From Oscillospiraceae bacterium (GTDB lineage Bacteria; Bacillota; Clostridia; Oscillospirales; Acutalibacteraceae): a DNA stretch of 56,874 nucleotides. This document shows, piece after piece, positions 16,756 through 27,559 of this stretch. The position numbers and the translations under genes are program-made. The notes below the pieces were generated by a model. It made no database searches and had not been told where the DNA came from. It saw only the letters and a list, made by a program, of their open reading frames with translations. The number at the start of each line of letters is the position of its first letter. The first letter of the stretch is position 1. The stretch lies in contig CACYHA010000018.1 in the NCBI GenBank assembly GCA_902774035.1, forward strand, positions 1-56,874. Direction: 5' to 3'.

Positions 16756-18291
16756 ATGTTTGTTAAGGTGAACGGCATCGGTCTATTCGGCATCAACACC
16801 TATCCGGTGCAGGTGGAATCCGCTGTGGAACGCACAGCCATGCCGCGCTTTGATCTGGTCGGGCTGCCGGACGTAGCCGTGCGCGAGGCTAAGGAACGCG
16901 TGCGCGCCGCCATGAAGAATTCGGACTTTTTCTTCCCGGCAGCGCGGATCACGATGAACCTCTCCCCTGCCGACAAAAAGAAAGAAGGCACCGGCTTCGA
17001 TCTGCCGATTTTGATCGCGCTGCTGCTTTTGACAAATCAACTGCACGCTGATGTGCAAAACGCCGCTTTTATCGGCGAACTTTCCCTGAGCGGCTATGTG
17101 CGCAAGGTGGACGGTGTGCTGCCGATGGTGATTGAGGCGAAGCAATGCGGGTTCAAAGAAGTCTATGTTCCGCTGGACAACATTGCGGAAAGCGCGATCA
17201 TCGAAGGCATCGACGTCTATCCGGTCTCTTCCGTGAAGCAGCTTGTCGACCATCTGACGGGCAGAAAGCGGATCGAAAAGGCGAAGCCGGATCTTGTGAA
17301 GCCAAGGTTCGAGATGGAACGGGTCATGGTGGACTTTTCCGACGTCAAAGGTCAATTTCAGGTCAAGCGTGCGCTGGAGGTGGCAGCCGCAGGCGGCCAC
17401 AACACATTGATGATCGGCCCACCGGGTTCCGGCAAGAGTATGCTGGCCAAGCGCATTCCGACGATCCTGCCGGACATGACGCAGGAGGAGAGCCTTGAGA
17501 CAACGAAAATCTATTCCATATCGGGCCTGCTTGACAACGGGCATTCGCTGATCAGCATGCGTCCGTTCCGTTCGCCGCACCACACGATCTCCGCGGTTGG
17601 CCTCTCCGGCGGAGGGACCGTTCCGCACCCGGGTGAACTGTCGCTTGCCCACAACGGCGTTCTGTTTCTGGACGAACTGCCGGAATTTCCGCGCCAGACA
17701 ATGGAAGCGCTGCGTCAGCCGATCGAGGACGGCAAGATCACGATCACGCGCGTTTCCGGCGCCCTGACCTACCCCTGTGAGGTCATGCTTGTTTGCGCCA
17801 TGAATCCCTGCCCTTGCGGTTACTACGGTCATCCGACAAAGAAATGCACCTGTGCGCCCGGCGCACCCGCAAAGTATCTTTCAAAAGTCAGCGGTCCCCT
17901 GCTCGACCGTTTGGATATCCACATCGAAGTGCCGCAGGTCGATTTCGAAAAGCTTTCCAGCAACGTGCCCTCGGAATCCTCGGCTGAGATCCGCAGGCGT
18001 GTGAATGCGGCGCGTGCCATTCAGCAAAAACGGTTCGCCGGAACGGCGACCTCCTGCAACGCAAAAATGACGCCGCGGCAGACGCGGGAGTTCTGCGAGA
18101 TCGGCGAGGCGGGAAAAGCGATTCTGCAGCGCAGCTTTGACGCGCTCGGTCTTTCCGCCAGAGCCTATGACAAGATCCTGCGCATCGCGCGTACCATTGC
18201 CGACCTGGAAGGCAGCGCGAGCATCGAGGTTGAACACCTCACGGAAGCGCTACAGTACCGCGCGCTGGATCGTAAGTTTTGGAAAACATGA
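16756..18291 (+). CDS. comM: YifB/ComM family Mg-chelatase-like AAA ATPase
   Basis: The ATG at 16756 lies behind GGGAGGGG; an upstream in-frame ATG would start inside the promoter. The 511-residue protein has the N-terminal ChlI-like domain (FDLVGLPDVAVREAKERVRA, LSPADKKKEGTGFDLP), Walker A GPPGSGKS (221-228), VLFLDELPEF as Walker B, NPCPCGYYGH with several cysteines, and a C-terminal lid. ComM is a branch-migration helicase in natural transformation of Gram-negative bacteria; the role in Clostridia is unknown. It is the only gene on its strand here. Confidence 0.93.
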   Translation: MFVKVNGIGLFGINTYPVQVESAVERTAMPRFDLVGLPDVAVREAKERVRAAMKNSDFFFPAARITMNLSPADKKKEGTGFDLPILIALLLLTNQLHADVQNAAFIGELSLSGYVRKVDGVLPMVIEAKQCGFKEVYVPLDNIAESAIIEGIDVYPVSSVKQLVDHLTGRKRIEKAKPDLVKPRFEMERVMVDFSDVKGQFQVKRALEVAAAGGHNTLMIGPPGSGKSMLAKRIPTILPDMTQEESLETTKIYSISGLLDNGHSLISMRPFRSPHHTISAVGLSGGGTVPHPGELSLAHNGVLFLDELPEFPRQTMEALRQPIEDGKITITRVSGALTYPCEVMLVCAMNPCPCGYYGHPTKKCTCAPGAPAKYLSKVSGPLLDRLDIHIEVPQVDFEKLSSNVPSESSAEIRRRVNAARAIQQKRFAGTATSCNAKMTPRQTREFCEIGEAGKAILQRSFDALGLSARAYDKILRIARTIADLEGSASIEVEHLTEALQYRALDRKFWKT

Positions 18292-18312
18292 ATCATTGCA
18301 GGATATAACAGC

Positions 18313-18350
18313 ACCGCCGTCTGATGCGCTCAGACGGCGGTACTTCATTT
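18313..18350 (+). terminator. Hairpin terminator between convergent comM and fhs
   Basis: A perfect 12-bp stem (18313-18324 with 18330-18341) encloses a 5-base loop and is followed on the plus strand by ACTTCATTTTT. It sits 21 bases after comM. Read from the other strand it also follows fhs by about 20 bases but lacks a U-tract, so it may act in both directions with different efficiency. Confidence 0.7.
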
Positions 18351-18361
18351 TTGAAAAAGGA

Positions 18362-20038
18362 TTAGAACAGACCGCTGATGACGCCGTTTTCGTCAACGTC
18401 GATGCGTTCCGCAGCCGGACGCTTCGGCAGACCGGGCATGGTCATGATATCGCCGGTGAGCACCACAAGGAAGCCGGCGCCGGCGGAGATCTTGACGTTC
18501 TTGATCGTAACGGTAAAGTCTTCCGGCGCACCGAGCAGAGTCGGATCGTCGGAGAAGCTGTACTGTGTTTTCGCGATACAGACAGGAACCTTGTCGAAGC
18601 CAAGCGCGGTCAGATTGGCGATCTGCTTCTGCGCTGCCGGAAGGATCGAAATGCCGCTGCCGCCGTAGATCTTTTTGACGACAGCCTCGATTTTCTCGGT
18701 GATGGAGCAGTCAAGGTCATAGGAGAATGTGAAATCGCCCTGCTCTTCTTCGCAGAGACGCACAACCTCTTTCGCGAGTTCAACGCCGCCGGCGCCGCCT
18801 TCGGCCCAGACCGTGGAAAGCACGGTGTTCACGCCCAGCGCACGGCATTTTTCGATGATGAAATCGATCTCGGCGTCGGTATCCGTCGGGAAACGGTTGA
18901 CAGCCACGACGCAGGGAAGCCGATAGACGTTCTTGATGTTGGAAACATGGCGCAGCAGATTCGGGATGCCCTTCTCGAGCGCGGCGAGATCTTCCGTCGC
19001 AAGCTGCTTCTTATCCAGACCGCCGTGCATTTTCAGCGCACGCACCGTTGCGACAATGACAACGGCATCCGGCGTCAGCCCGGCCATACGGCACTTGATG
19101 TCAAGGAATTTTTCAGCGCCGAGATCCGCGCCGAATCCGGCTTCCGTGATGGTGTAATCGCCCATCTTCATCGCGAGCTTCGTCGCCATGACGGAGTTGC
19201 AGCCGTGGGCAATGTTCGCGAACGGGCCGCCGTGCACGAATGCAGGCGTTCCTTCGAGCGTCTGCACAAGATTCGGCTTGAGCGCATCCTTGAGCAGCGC
19301 AGCCATCGCGCCGACCGCTTTCAGATCGCCCGCTGTGACCGGCTTGTCGTCGTAGGTATAGCCGACAATGATGCGGGAAAGGCGATCTTTCAGATCGGTG
19401 ATGGAATTTGCAAGGCAGAACACCGCCATGATCTCCGAGGCGACGGTGATATCGAAGCCGTCTTCACGCGGCGTACCATTGAAACGTCCGCCGAGACCGT
19501 CGGTCAAAAAGCGAAGCTGGCGGTCGTTCATATCCACGCAGCGCTTCCAGGTGATCTTGCGCACGTCGATGCCGAGCTCGTTCCCCTGCTGAATGTGGTT
19601 ATCAAGCATGGCAGCAAGCAGGTTGTTCGCCGCTCCGATGGCGTGGAAGTCGCCGGTAAAGTGGAGGTTGATGTCCTCCATCGGAACGACCTGCGCATAG
19701 CCGCCGCCGGCCGCGCCGCCCTTGACGCCGAACACGGGGCCGAGGGAGGGCTCGCGCAAAGCGACGGTCACGTCTTTGCCAATCTTTGCCAGACCGTCGG
19801 CAAGACCGATGGTCGTTGTGGTCTTGCCCTCGCCGGCGGGCGTCGGCGTGATCGCCGTCACAAGCACAAGCTTTCCGTCCGCGCGGTTCGTCTCTTTCAA
19901 AAGCGCCGGGTCGATCTTGGCCTTATACTTGCCGTATTGTTCGATGTATTTTTCATCGATGTGCGCCTTTTTTGCGATTTCCGTGATGGGCTGCATTTTG
20001 CACTGCTGTGCAATTTCAATGTCGCTGAGATATGCCAT
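18362..20038 (-). CDS. fhs: Formate--tetrahydrofolate ligase
   Basis: Fhs makes 10-formyl-THF from formate, THF and ATP. The 558-residue length is normal. Motifs seen are the ATP-binding [64 protein letters not shown] and, near the C-terminus, [14 protein letters not shown]. It begins 17 bases after purL and is the last gene of the purine operon. Its product feeds PurN and AICAR formyltransferase from the same operon. Confidence 0.97.
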   Translation of the reverse strand: MAYLSDIEIAQQCKMQPITEIAKKAHIDEKYIEQYGKYKAKIDPALLKETNRADGKLVLVTAITPTPAGEGKTTTTIGLADGLAKIGKDVTVALREPSLGPVFGVKGGAAGGGYAQVVPMEDINLHFTGDFHAIGAANNLLAAMLDNHIQQGNELGIDVRKITWKRCVDMNDRQLRFLTDGLGGRFNGTPREDGFDITVASEIMAVFCLANSITDLKDRLSRIIVGYTYDDKPVTAGDLKAVGAMAALLKDALKPNLVQTLEGTPAFVHGGPFANIAHGCNSVMATKLAMKMGDYTITEAGFGADLGAEKFLDIKCRMAGLTPDAVVIVATVRALKMHGGLDKKQLATEDLAALEKGIPNLLRHVSNIKNVYRLPCVVAVNRFPTDTDAEIDFIIEKCRALGVNTVLSTVWAEGGAGGVELAKEVVRLCEEEQGDFTFSYDLDCSITEKIEAVVKKIYGGSGISILPAAQKQIANLTALGFDKVPVCIAKTQYSFSDDPTLLGAPEDFTVTIKNVKISAGAGFLVVLTGDIMTMPGLPKRPAAERIDVDENGVISGLF

Positions 20039-20055
20039 GTTCGTCGTTCCTTTCT

Positions 20056-23000
20056 TTATTTGAAATATTTCACTGCTGCTTCAAACATCCGGATGTTATA
20101 GTTGCCCGGAACATTTTTATATAGACCTTCACCAACACGCTCACTATGTCCCATTTTACCGAATACGCGACCGTCGGGGGACGTGATACCCTCGATGGCG
20201 CAGACGGAATCGTTCGGATTAAAGTGGATATCCGCCGTTGCGTTGCCGTCAAGATCGACATACTGGGTCGCAATCTGACCGTTATCGGCAAGCTGCTGCA
20301 CGAGCGCATCACCGGCAAGGAAGCGGCCTTCACCGTGAGAGATCGGAACATTTACAATTTCTCCCGGCTCCATGAGCGACAGCCACGGGGACTTATTCGA
20401 CGCGATCCGCGTGCGCACAATGCGCGACTGGTGACGCGCGATCGTGTTATAGGAGAGCGTCGGGCAGGTCTCGTCGGTATCGATGATCTTCCCGAAGGGC
20501 ACAAGACCGAGCTTGACGAGCGCCTGGAAACCGTTGCAGATGCCGCATATCAGGCCGTCGCGGTTGTCGAGCAGATTGGTGACGCCGTCTTTGATCTTCG
20601 CGTTGCGGAAGAACGCTGTGATGAACTTCGCGCTGCCTTCCGGTTCGTCGCCGCCGGAAAAGCCTCCGGGAATGAAGATCATTTGCGCATCTTTCAGACG
20701 GGCGGCAAAACGGTCCACGCTTTCTTTGATGCCTGCCGCAGAAAGGTTCTTGATGACAAGGATGTCGGCTTCGCCGCCGGCGTCGCGCACCGCTTTGGCG
20801 CTGTCATATTCGCAGTTGGTGCCCGGAAAGACGGGAATCAGCACCCGAGGCTTCGCAACCTTGATCGCAGGAGCGGGACGTGATTCTGCGCGGTATGTGA
20901 CGGTTTTGATGTTCTTTGCCGTGTTTTCGATGTTGCAGCTATAGACGCCCTCGAGTTTCGCTTCATACCGCTGCAGGAAGTCCGAGGTTGCGACTTTTTC
21001 GCCGGCAAAGCGATAGCAGCCGTCTTCGGTGACCGTGCCGATCAAAACGGCGCCGTCCACAGGCCCGGTCACTTCAAGCAGGAATGCGCCGTAGCGGTAT
21101 TTGAACAGATCCTCAACTGAAAGTGCGGAGTCAAACGCAAAGCCGAAACCGTTGCCGAGCGACATTTTGGTGATCGCTTCCGCGACGCCGCCGAGCCCCG
21201 GCGTATAGCAAGTCACGGCTTTTCCGTCGCGCAAAAGCGCCGTCACCTGATCGAACACACGCAGCAGAGAATCGGTAACAGGCAGATCGTTCTCATCATA
21301 GTCCGGACTGAGCAAGACGACCTGATGATCGGCTCTTTTCATTTCATTCGGAACGATATCCTTGATTTTCTGCGTCGTTACCGCAAAAGAGACCAGTGTC
21401 GGCGGAACGTCGAGCGATTCAAACGAGCCGCTCATGGAATCTTTGCCGCCGATGGAGCCGATCCCAAGGTGCATCTGCGCCTCGAACGCGCCAAGCAGCG
21501 CGGAAAGAGGTTTGCCCCAGCGTCTGCCGTCTTTGCGCGGACTTTCAAAGTATTCCTGGAAGGTCAGATAGACGTCTTCAAAGGAAGCGCCGGTCGCGAT
21601 CAGCTTGCTGACGGATTCCACGACTGCAAGATACGCGCCGTGATAAGGACTCTTCTCCATGATGAACGGGTTATAACCCCAGGCCATCAGCGAACAGTCG
21701 TCCGTATGCGCACGCTCGGTCGAGATCTTCTGCACCATCGCCTGAATGGGCGTGAGCTGATACTTGCCGCCGAACGGCATAAGCACCGTACCGGCGCCGA
21801 TGGTGGAATCAAAGCGCTCGGAAAGGCCGCGCTTAGAGCACATATTAAGGTCGGAAGCCACCGCACGCAGATTCTCCGTAAAAGAGCCGGTGATCTGCTT
21901 TTGAATGTCCTTCGGCTTTGAAGGTGTGATATTGATGTGCTTTTCCGCACCGTTGGAATTCAAAAACGCACGGCTGACATCCACGATCGTCTGGCCGTTC
22001 CAGCGCATGGTCAGACGCGGATCTGCTTTCACGGTCGCAACCGCGCAGGCCTGGAGATTTTCTTCCTTCGCCAGCGCAAGAAACGCGTCAACGTCTTTCG
22101 CTTCAACAACAACGGCCATACGCTCCTGCGATTCGCTGATGGCAAGCTCGGTGCCGTCCAGACCGTCGTATTTTTTCGGCACGGCGTCCAGATTGATGTC
22201 CAGACCGTCGGCCAGTTCACCGATCGCAACGGAAACGCCGCCTGCGCCGAAATCGTTGCAGCGCTTGATCATGCGGCAGGCATCGCCGTTTCGGAACAGG
22301 CGCTGGAGCTTGCGCTCCTCGGGCGCGTTGCCTTTTTGCACTTCCGCGCCGCAGGTCTCGACGGACTGCAGATTGTGCGCTTTTGACGAGCCGGTTGCGC
22401 CGCCGATACCGTCGCGTCCGGTGCTTCCGCCGAGCAGGATCACGACGTCGCCGGGCGCCGGAACTTCACGGCGCACATTCTTTTGCGGTGCTGCGGCGAT
22501 CACGGCGCCGATCTCCATGCGTTTCGCGGCATAACCGGGATGGTAGATCTCATCGACAATGCCGGTGGCAAGACCGATCTGATTGCCGTAAGAGGAATAT
22601 CCGGCGGCTGCCGTGGTGACGATCTTGCGCTGGGGCAGCTTGCCCTTCATCGTTTCGCGCACATGCACGGTCGGATCCGCCGCGCCTGTAACACGCATCG
22701 CGCCGTAGACATAGGAACGGCCGGACAGCGGATCGCGGATCGCGCCGCCGATGCAGGTCGCTGCGCCGCCGAACGGTTCGATCTCCGTTGGGTGATTGTG
22801 CGTTTCATTCTTGAACAAAAGAAGCCAGGGCTCGGTCTTCCCGTCAACATCCACATCGATCTTGACCGTGCAGGCATTGACCTCTTCGGATTCATCGAGT
22901 TTATCGAGCTTACCCGCCTTTTTGAGTGCGCGGACCGCAATCGTTGCGAGATCCATCAAACAGATCGGCTTCGTGCGGCCGAGATCACGGCGCACCTGCA

Positions 23001-23745
23001 GATAATCTTCATACGCCTTTTGCAGAAGCGCGTCTTCAAATGTCACATTGTCGATCACCGTCAAAAATGTGGTGTGACGGCAATGATCGGACCAATACGT
23101 GTCGATCATGCGGATCTCCGTGATCGTCGGATCGCGATCTTCGCTTTGGAAATAGGCTTGGCAAAAGGCAATGTCGTCCACATCCATGGCGAGACCGAAA
23201 TCACGCACAAAATCTTCAAGTCCGGCGCGATCCAGCGCATTGAAACCGTCGAGCGTTTTCACCGAAGACGGGATCTCATACTGAATCTTCAGGGTTTCCG
23301 GCTTTTCCAGCGCGGCTTCCCTTGCTTCCACCGGGTTGATAACATATTTTTTGATCTCAGCGAGTTCTTCGGCAGAAAGATCGCCGTAGAGCGCGTAAAC
23401 CTTTGCGGAGCGAACGATCGGACGTTCGCCCTGCGAGATGATTTGAATGCACTGCGCAGCGGAATCCGCCCGTTGATCGAACTGACCGGGCAGATATTCG
23501 ACCGCAAACACCGTTGCGTCGGAAAGTTCGGGCGCTTCACTTGTCAGATCAAGCTGCGGCTCGGAAAAAACGGTCTTGACCGCATAATCGAACAGCGCTT
23601 CATCAATGTCTTCGGCGTCGTAACGGTTGATCACGCGTACATCTGTCAGACTCTTAATCGAGAGCAGATGCCGCACGTCATAGCGCAGCGCCTTCGCTTC
23701 GTTGGCAAATTCTTTTTTCTTTTCAACAAAAATACGATAAACCAC
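20056..23745 (-). CDS. purL: Phosphoribosylformylglycinamidine synthase, single-chain PurL-PurQ fusion
   Basis: This enzyme converts FGAR, glutamine and ATP to FGAM. The 1229-residue protein is the long form with the glutaminase fused. In order it shows [45 protein letters not shown], the second ATPase half ([15 protein letters not shown]) and a C-terminal class I amidotransferase with the nucleophile in [10 protein letters not shown] and the catalytic pair in MGHSERV. The start is a GTG at 23745, two bases after the purD stop, with GGAGG inside the purD end. Unlike PurF of this operon, its glutaminase looks intact. Confidence 0.97.
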   Translation of the reverse strand: MVYRIFVEKKKEFANEAKALRYDVRHLLSIKSLTDVRVINRYDAEDIDEALFDYAVKTVFSEPQLDLTSEAPELSDATVFAVEYLPGQFDQRADSAAQCIQIISQGERPIVRSAKVYALYGDLSAEELAEIKKYVINPVEAREAALEKPETLKIQYEIPSSVKTLDGFNALDRAGLEDFVRDFGLAMDVDDIAFCQAYFQSEDRDPTITEIRMIDTYWSDHCRHTTFLTVIDNVTFEDALLQKAYEDYLQVRRDLGRTKPICLMDLATIAVRALKKAGKLDKLDESEEVNACTVKIDVDVDGKTEPWLLLFKNETHNHPTEIEPFGGAATCIGGAIRDPLSGRSYVYGAMRVTGAADPTVHVRETMKGKLPQRKIVTTAAAGYSSYGNQIGLATGIVDEIYHPGYAAKRMEIGAVIAAAPQKNVRREVPAPGDVVILLGGSTGRDGIGGATGSSKAHNLQSVETCGAEVQKGNAPEERKLQRLFRNGDACRMIKRCNDFGAGGVSVAIGELADGLDINLDAVPKKYDGLDGTELAISESQERMAVVVEAKDVDAFLALAKEENLQACAVATVKADPRLTMRWNGQTIVDVSRAFLNSNGAEKHINITPSKPKDIQKQITGSFTENLRAVASDLNMCSKRGLSERFDSTIGAGTVLMPFGGKYQLTPIQAMVQKISTERAHTDDCSLMAWGYNPFIMEKSPYHGAYLAVVESVSKLIATGASFEDVYLTFQEYFESPRKDGRRWGKPLSALLGAFEAQMHLGIGSIGGKDSMSGSFESLDVPPTLVSFAVTTQKIKDIVPNEMKRADHQVVLLSPDYDENDLPVTDSLLRVFDQVTALLRDGKAVTCYTPGLGGVAEAITKMSLGNGFGFAFDSALSVEDLFKYRYGAFLLEVTGPVDGAVLIGTVTEDGCYRFAGEKVATSDFLQRYEAKLEGVYSCNIENTAKNIKTVTYRAESRPAPAIKVAKPRVLIPVFPGTNCEYDSAKAVRDAGGEADILVIKNLSAAGIKESVDRFAARLKDAQMIFIPGGFSGGDEPEGSAKFITAFFRNAKIKDGVTNLLDNRDGLICGICNGFQALVKLGLVPFGKIIDTDETCPTLSYNTIARHQSRIVRTRIASNKSPWLSLMEPGEIVNVPISHGEGRFLAGDALVQQLADNGQIATQYVDLDGNATADIHFNPNDSVCAIEGITSPDGRVFGKMGHSERVGEGLYKNVPGNYNIRMFEAAVKYFK

Positions 23746-23747
23746 CG

Positions 23748-25016
23748 TTATTCCTCCAATGCGAGCAAAGCGCGTTTGCCGATGTCACGGCGATAAAAAG
23801 CATTCTCGAAGTGAATTTCATTCACGAGGTCATAGGCTTTTTCAATGGCTTCCGGTAAAGTCGCGGCGATTTCGGTCACGCCGAGTACACGGCCGCCGTT
23901 GGACAGCAGCTTCCCGTCCTTCCGCACAGCGCCGGCGACATAAGTCTTTGCCTTTGCGCGCGCGGACATTGTGATTTCAAACCCTTTTTGATAAGAAAGC
24001 GGGTAGCCGTCGGACGCCATGATGACACAGCAGGCGCTTTGATTGCTGAACTTTACTTCGGTTTCGGCAAGTGTCTCATTGGTGACCGCCTGCATGATCG
24101 TGAGCAGATCGCTTTCCAGCAGCGGCAGAACGACCTGGGTCTCCGGGTCGCCGAAACGGCAGTTGTATTCGATGACCTTCGGGCCGTCTTTCGTAATCAT
24201 CAATCCGAAATAGAGACAGCCTTTGAAGGTTCTTCCTTCCGCGTTCATCGCGGCGATCGTCGGCAGAAAGATCTCCTTCCTGCAGCGCTCGGCAACCTCC
24301 GCAGTGTAATACGGATTCGGCGCGATCGTGCCCATACCTCCGGTGTTAAGTCCCTGATCGCCGTCTATTGCGCGTTTATGATCCATCGAAGAGATCATCG
24401 GGACGACCGTTTTGCCGTCGGTAAAGGAAAGTACGGAAACTTCCGGACCTTCGAGGAATTCTTCGATCACGATCTGCTCGCCGCTTTTGCCGAACTTCTT
24501 ATCACGCATCATGGAGATCACGGCATCTCTGGCCTGCTCGCGCGTCTGCGCAATGATCACGCCTTTGCCGAGTGCGAGACCGTCGGCCTTGATCACCGTC
24601 GGGATCGGCGCGGAATCAAGATACGCGAGCGCGGCGTTCATCTCCGTGAAAACCTCATATTTCGCAGTTGGGATCCCGTATTTCTTCATGAGGTTTTTGG
24701 AGAACACCTTGCTGCCCTCGATGATCGCGGCATTCGCGTGCGGGCCGAAGCAGGGAATCCCCTTTTCTTCCAGCGCGTCCACACAGCCGAGCACCAATGG
24801 GTCATCCGGCGCAACGACGGCGTAGTCGATCTTGTTTTCGACAGCAAAGGCAACGATTTTTTCGATCTCAAGCGCGCCGATGGGAACCGGCGTGCAGTCG
24901 TCCGCCATGCCACCGTTGCCGGGAAGGGCAAAGATCTCGCTGACAGACGGGTTCTCTTTGAGTTTTTTTATGATGGCGTGCTCTCTTCCGCCGCCACCGA
25001 CAACCATGAGTTTCAT
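23748..25016 (-). CDS. purD: Phosphoribosylamine--glycine ligase PurD
   Basis: PurD joins glycine to phosphoribosylamine using ATP to form GAR. The ATG at 25016 (AGAGG 7 bases upstream) gives 422 residues starting MKLMVVGGGGREHA, the family signature. ATP-grasp elements include KADGLALGKGV, EEFLEGPEVSVL, NTGGMGTIAPNP and NCRFGDPETQ. An in-frame extension 21 codons upstream overlaps the previous gene and lacks a ribosome site. Confidence 0.96.
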   Translation of the reverse strand: MKLMVVGGGGREHAIIKKLKENPSVSEIFALPGNGGMADDCTPVPIGALEIEKIVAFAVENKIDYAVVAPDDPLVLGCVDALEEKGIPCFGPHANAAIIEGSKVFSKNLMKKYGIPTAKYEVFTEMNAALAYLDSAPIPTVIKADGLALGKGVIIAQTREQARDAVISMMRDKKFGKSGEQIVIEEFLEGPEVSVLSFTDGKTVVPMISSMDHKRAIDGDQGLNTGGMGTIAPNPYYTAEVAERCRKEIFLPTIAAMNAEGRTFKGCLYFGLMITKDGPKVIEYNCRFGDPETQVVLPLLESDLLTIMQAVTNETLAETEVKFSNQSACCVIMASDGYPLSYQKGFEITMSARAKAKTYVAGAVRKDGKLLSNGGRVLGVTEIAATLPEAIEKAYDLVNEIHFENAFYRRDIGKRALLALEE

Positions 25017-25026
25017 AGCGTACCTC

Positions 25027-26211
25027 TTAGTGATGGAACAGACGCATACCGGTGAACGCCATGACCATGCCGTAATCATCCGCGCACCGGATCACGAAAT
25101 CGTCACGGATGGAGCCGCCGGGCTCGGCAATGTATTTCACGCCGCTCTTCCTGGCGCGCTCGATGTTGTCGCTGAACGGGAAGAACGCGTCGGAACCGAG
25201 GGCAACGCCGTCGATGGTCGCAAGGTAAGCCGCCTGCGCCTCTTTGGTGAACGGAGCGGGCTGCTCGGTGAAGTATTTCTGCCAGTTGCCGTCCGCGCAG
25301 ACGTCTTCTTCGTTCTGGTTGATGTAACCGTCGATCACGTTGTCGCGCTCGGGTCTGCCGAGTGTGGGCAGGAACGGCAGATTCAGTACCTGCTCGCTTT
25401 GACGCAGGAACCAAGTGTCAGCCTTGGAACCGGCAAGACGGGTGCAATGGACACGGGACTGCTGGCCTGCGCCGACGCCGATGGCCTGACCGTCAACGGC
25501 AAAGCAAACGGAGTTGGACTGGGTGTATTTCAGGGTGATGAGGGAAACGATCAGATCACGCACTGCGCTTTCCGGCAGATCCTTGTTCGCGGTCACAATG
25601 TTTTTCAGAAGGTCGGCGTCGATGCGGAAGTTGTTTCTGCCCTGTTCAAAGGTGATGCCGAAGACCTGCTTGTGCTCAATGGGATCGGGAACAAAGTCAG
25701 GGTCGATTTGAACGATGTTATAGTTGCCCTTCCGCTTGGATCTGAGGATCTCGAGTGCTTCCGGCTCATAGCCCGGGGCAATGATGCCGTCGGAGACCTC
25801 GCGCTTGATCATGGTCGCGGTCGTCACGTCGCAGACGTCGGACAGAGCGACCCAGTCGCCGAAGGAGCACATACGGTCCGTTCCGCGGGCTCTGGCGTAG
25901 GCGCAGGCAAGCGGGGAATCGTCGAGACCTTCGATATCGTCCACAAAGCAGGCTCTTTTCAGCTTGTCGGAAAGCGGAATACCGACAGCGGCGGAGGTCG
26001 GGCTGACATGCTTGAAGGACGTCACGGCAGGCAGGCCGAGAATCTCCTTGAGCTCTTTCACGAGCTGCCAGGCGTTGAACGCGTCAAGGAAGTTGATGTA
26101 ACCGGGGCGGCCGGAGAGGATCTCGATCGGAAGATCGGAACCGTCATGCATAAAAATCTTCGCGGGTTTCTGGTTGGGGTTGCAGCCGTACTTGAGTTCG
26201 AATTCTTTCAT
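25027..26211 (-). CDS. Standalone AICAR formyltransferase (PurH C-terminal domain only)
   Basis: The 394-residue protein matches the AICAR transformylase half of PurH, which formylates AICAR with 10-formyl-THF to give FAICAR. Matching blocks are FKHVSPTSAAVG, ALSDVCDVTTA, SDGIIAPGYEPEALE, QSNSVCFAVDGQAIGVGAGQ, GSDAFFPFSDNIE and AEPGGSIRDD. There is no N-terminal IMP cyclohydrolase domain; a separate PurO-type enzyme is encoded 14 bases upstream. The last step of IMP synthesis is therefore split between two unrelated proteins. Confidence 0.93.
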   Translation of the reverse strand: MKEFELKYGCNPNQKPAKIFMHDGSDLPIEILSGRPGYINFLDAFNAWQLVKELKEILGLPAVTSFKHVSPTSAAVGIPLSDKLKRACFVDDIEGLDDSPLACAYARARGTDRMCSFGDWVALSDVCDVTTATMIKREVSDGIIAPGYEPEALEILRSKRKGNYNIVQIDPDFVPDPIEHKQVFGITFEQGRNNFRIDADLLKNIVTANKDLPESAVRDLIVSLITLKYTQSNSVCFAVDGQAIGVGAGQQSRVHCTRLAGSKADTWFLRQSEQVLNLPFLPTLGRPERDNVIDGYINQNEEDVCADGNWQKYFTEQPAPFTKEAQAAYLATIDGVALGSDAFFPFSDNIERARKSGVKYIAEPGGSIRDDFVIRCADDYGMVMAFTGMRLFHH

Positions 26212-26225
26212 TTGTCTTGCTCCTC

Positions 26226-26945
26226 TCAGTTGTTTTTATTGATCAGGCGGTTGTCACAAGCGCCGGTTTCAAGATCGGTGTAACGGACATACAGGGAGAT
26301 CTTGTTGTTTTCGTCAAGCGCGTTCCAAAGCTTTTCGGTGAAAGCGTCGATGTCGTTTTCGATCGCTACGCGTTCGGGTTCGCCCTGGAAGGTCGGGATC
26401 GGATTGCCGTCGGTAACATAGGTGTGAAGGAAATGGCCGAGACCGGGCAGCGCCGTGTAGGTGAACGTATAGCGGTTGCACGCGCTGCCATCTGCGTCCG
26501 CAGATTTCAGGATGCTCATTTCATAGCTGAAATCACCGTTCGTAAAATTCAGCACGCCGCTGATACGGGGCGTATAGTTCGGGGCGTCGGGTTCAAAGCA
26601 GCGGCTTTCCAGCGAGCTTTTCATGCATTTGCCGGTGGTAAAGCCGTCATAAATCGTGTCGGTCTGGTCGCCGTTGGTCACGATCAGCTTGTTTTCAAAC
26701 TGACGGATCGCAGCGTAGATGATGAGGCTGGGATCTTCTACCTTGGAGGCGTCGAACGGTTCCGTAAAGACCGCGCCGTCCTTTTCCGTAAAGATGCGGT
26801 TGCGGCTGTTGGCGCTTCTGCCCATGATGAAATAGGCGGCGACGGCTTTTTTTGCATCGGCGCTTTTGCCGATGATGATGCCGCGGCCGACATAAGGATT
26901 GCCGGTAATGAGCTCTGCGATGTCGTTGATCTTGTAGATGTCCAT
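26226..26945 (-). CDS. purO: IMP cyclohydrolase, archaeal PurO-like
   Basis: The ATG at 26945 has GGAG 8 bases upstream and gives 239 residues; a longer reading frame overlaps purN. The N-terminus (GNPYVGRGIIIGKS), the FIMGRSANSRNR stretch and DALPGLG-like ALPGLGHFLHTY fit the IMP_cyclohyd (PurO) family, which closes FAICAR to IMP and was first described in methanogens. The gene beside it is the matching AICAR formyltransferase, which strongly supports the call. This replaces the PurH N-terminal domain. Confidence 0.88.
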   Translation of the reverse strand: MDIYKINDIAELITGNPYVGRGIIIGKSADAKKAVAAYFIMGRSANSRNRIFTEKDGAVFTEPFDASKVEDPSLIIYAAIRQFENKLIVTNGDQTDTIYDGFTTGKCMKSSLESRCFEPDAPNYTPRISGVLNFTNGDFSYEMSILKSADADGSACNRYTFTYTALPGLGHFLHTYVTDGNPIPTFQGEPERVAIENDIDAFTEKLWNALDENNKISLYVRYTDLETGACDNRLINKNN

Positions 26946-26947
26946 TG

Positions 26948-27559
26948 TTATGACTCCTTTATGATAGATTTGGAAACAAGCTCCACTGCTTTCGGTAAAA
27001 TTTTCCACTCCGCCTGCTGCATCACGCGCTTTTGCAGCGATTCGGGCGTGTCGTTTGCACGGACGGAAACCGCCTTTTGCAAAATGATCTCGCCCCCGTC
27101 GGGGATCTCGTTGACGAAATGCACGGTTGCGCCTGTGACTTTGACGCCATAGGCCAGCGCGGCTTCATGCACGTAAAGTCCATAGTAGCCTTTTCCGCAG
27201 AACGACGGGATCAGCGCGGGATGGACATTGATAATACGCTTCGGATATTTGGATGTAAAGTGTTCGCTGAGAATCGCCATGAATCCGGCAAGCACAATGA
27301 GGTCGATGTTATGCGCTGTCAGCAGGTCGATGATCCGATCCTCAAACGCAAGCTGGCTGCCGCAGTCTTTTTTGAGCACGACAGCGGTCTCGATGTTTGC
27401 GTTTTCGGCGCGGGTCAGCGCGTAAGCCTCCGCCTTATTGGCGATCACAAGAACGATCTCGCCGTGCCGGATAACGCTCCCCTGTGCGTCGATCAAAGCC
27501 TGAAGATTCGTACCGCCGCCGGAGACAAGGACGGCGATCCTCGCTTTCTTCTCCGTCAT
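26948..27559 (-). CDS. purN: Phosphoribosylglycinamide formyltransferase PurN
   Basis: PurN transfers the formyl group of 10-formyl-THF to GAR. The ATG at 27559 (GGAGG 7 bases upstream) overlaps the stop of the formate-channel gene by 4 bases. The 203-residue protein has AVLVSGGGTNLQAL, LAGFMAILS, the catalytic NVHPALIPSF with His and Asn, GATVHFVNE and PDGGEIILQ. It depends on the Fhs product from the same operon. Confidence 0.96.
   Translation of the reverse strand: MTEKKARIAVLVSGGGTNLQALIDAQGSVIRHGEIVLVIANKAEAYALTRAENANIETAVVLKKDCGSQLAFEDRIIDLLTAHNIDLIVLAGFMAILSEHFTSKYPKRIINVHPALIPSFCGKGYYGLYVHEAALAYGVKVTGATVHFVNEIPDGGEIILQKAVSVRANDTPESLQKRVMQQAEWKILPKAVELVSKSIIKES

Noticed and set aside
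18137-20101. 654-codon open frame on the plus strand opposite fhs
   Set aside because: Antisense of the clear fhs gene and running through the comM end and terminator; no recognisable motifs.
22483-23796. 437-codon open frame opposite purL
   Set aside because: Antisense shadow caused by GC-biased third positions in purL.
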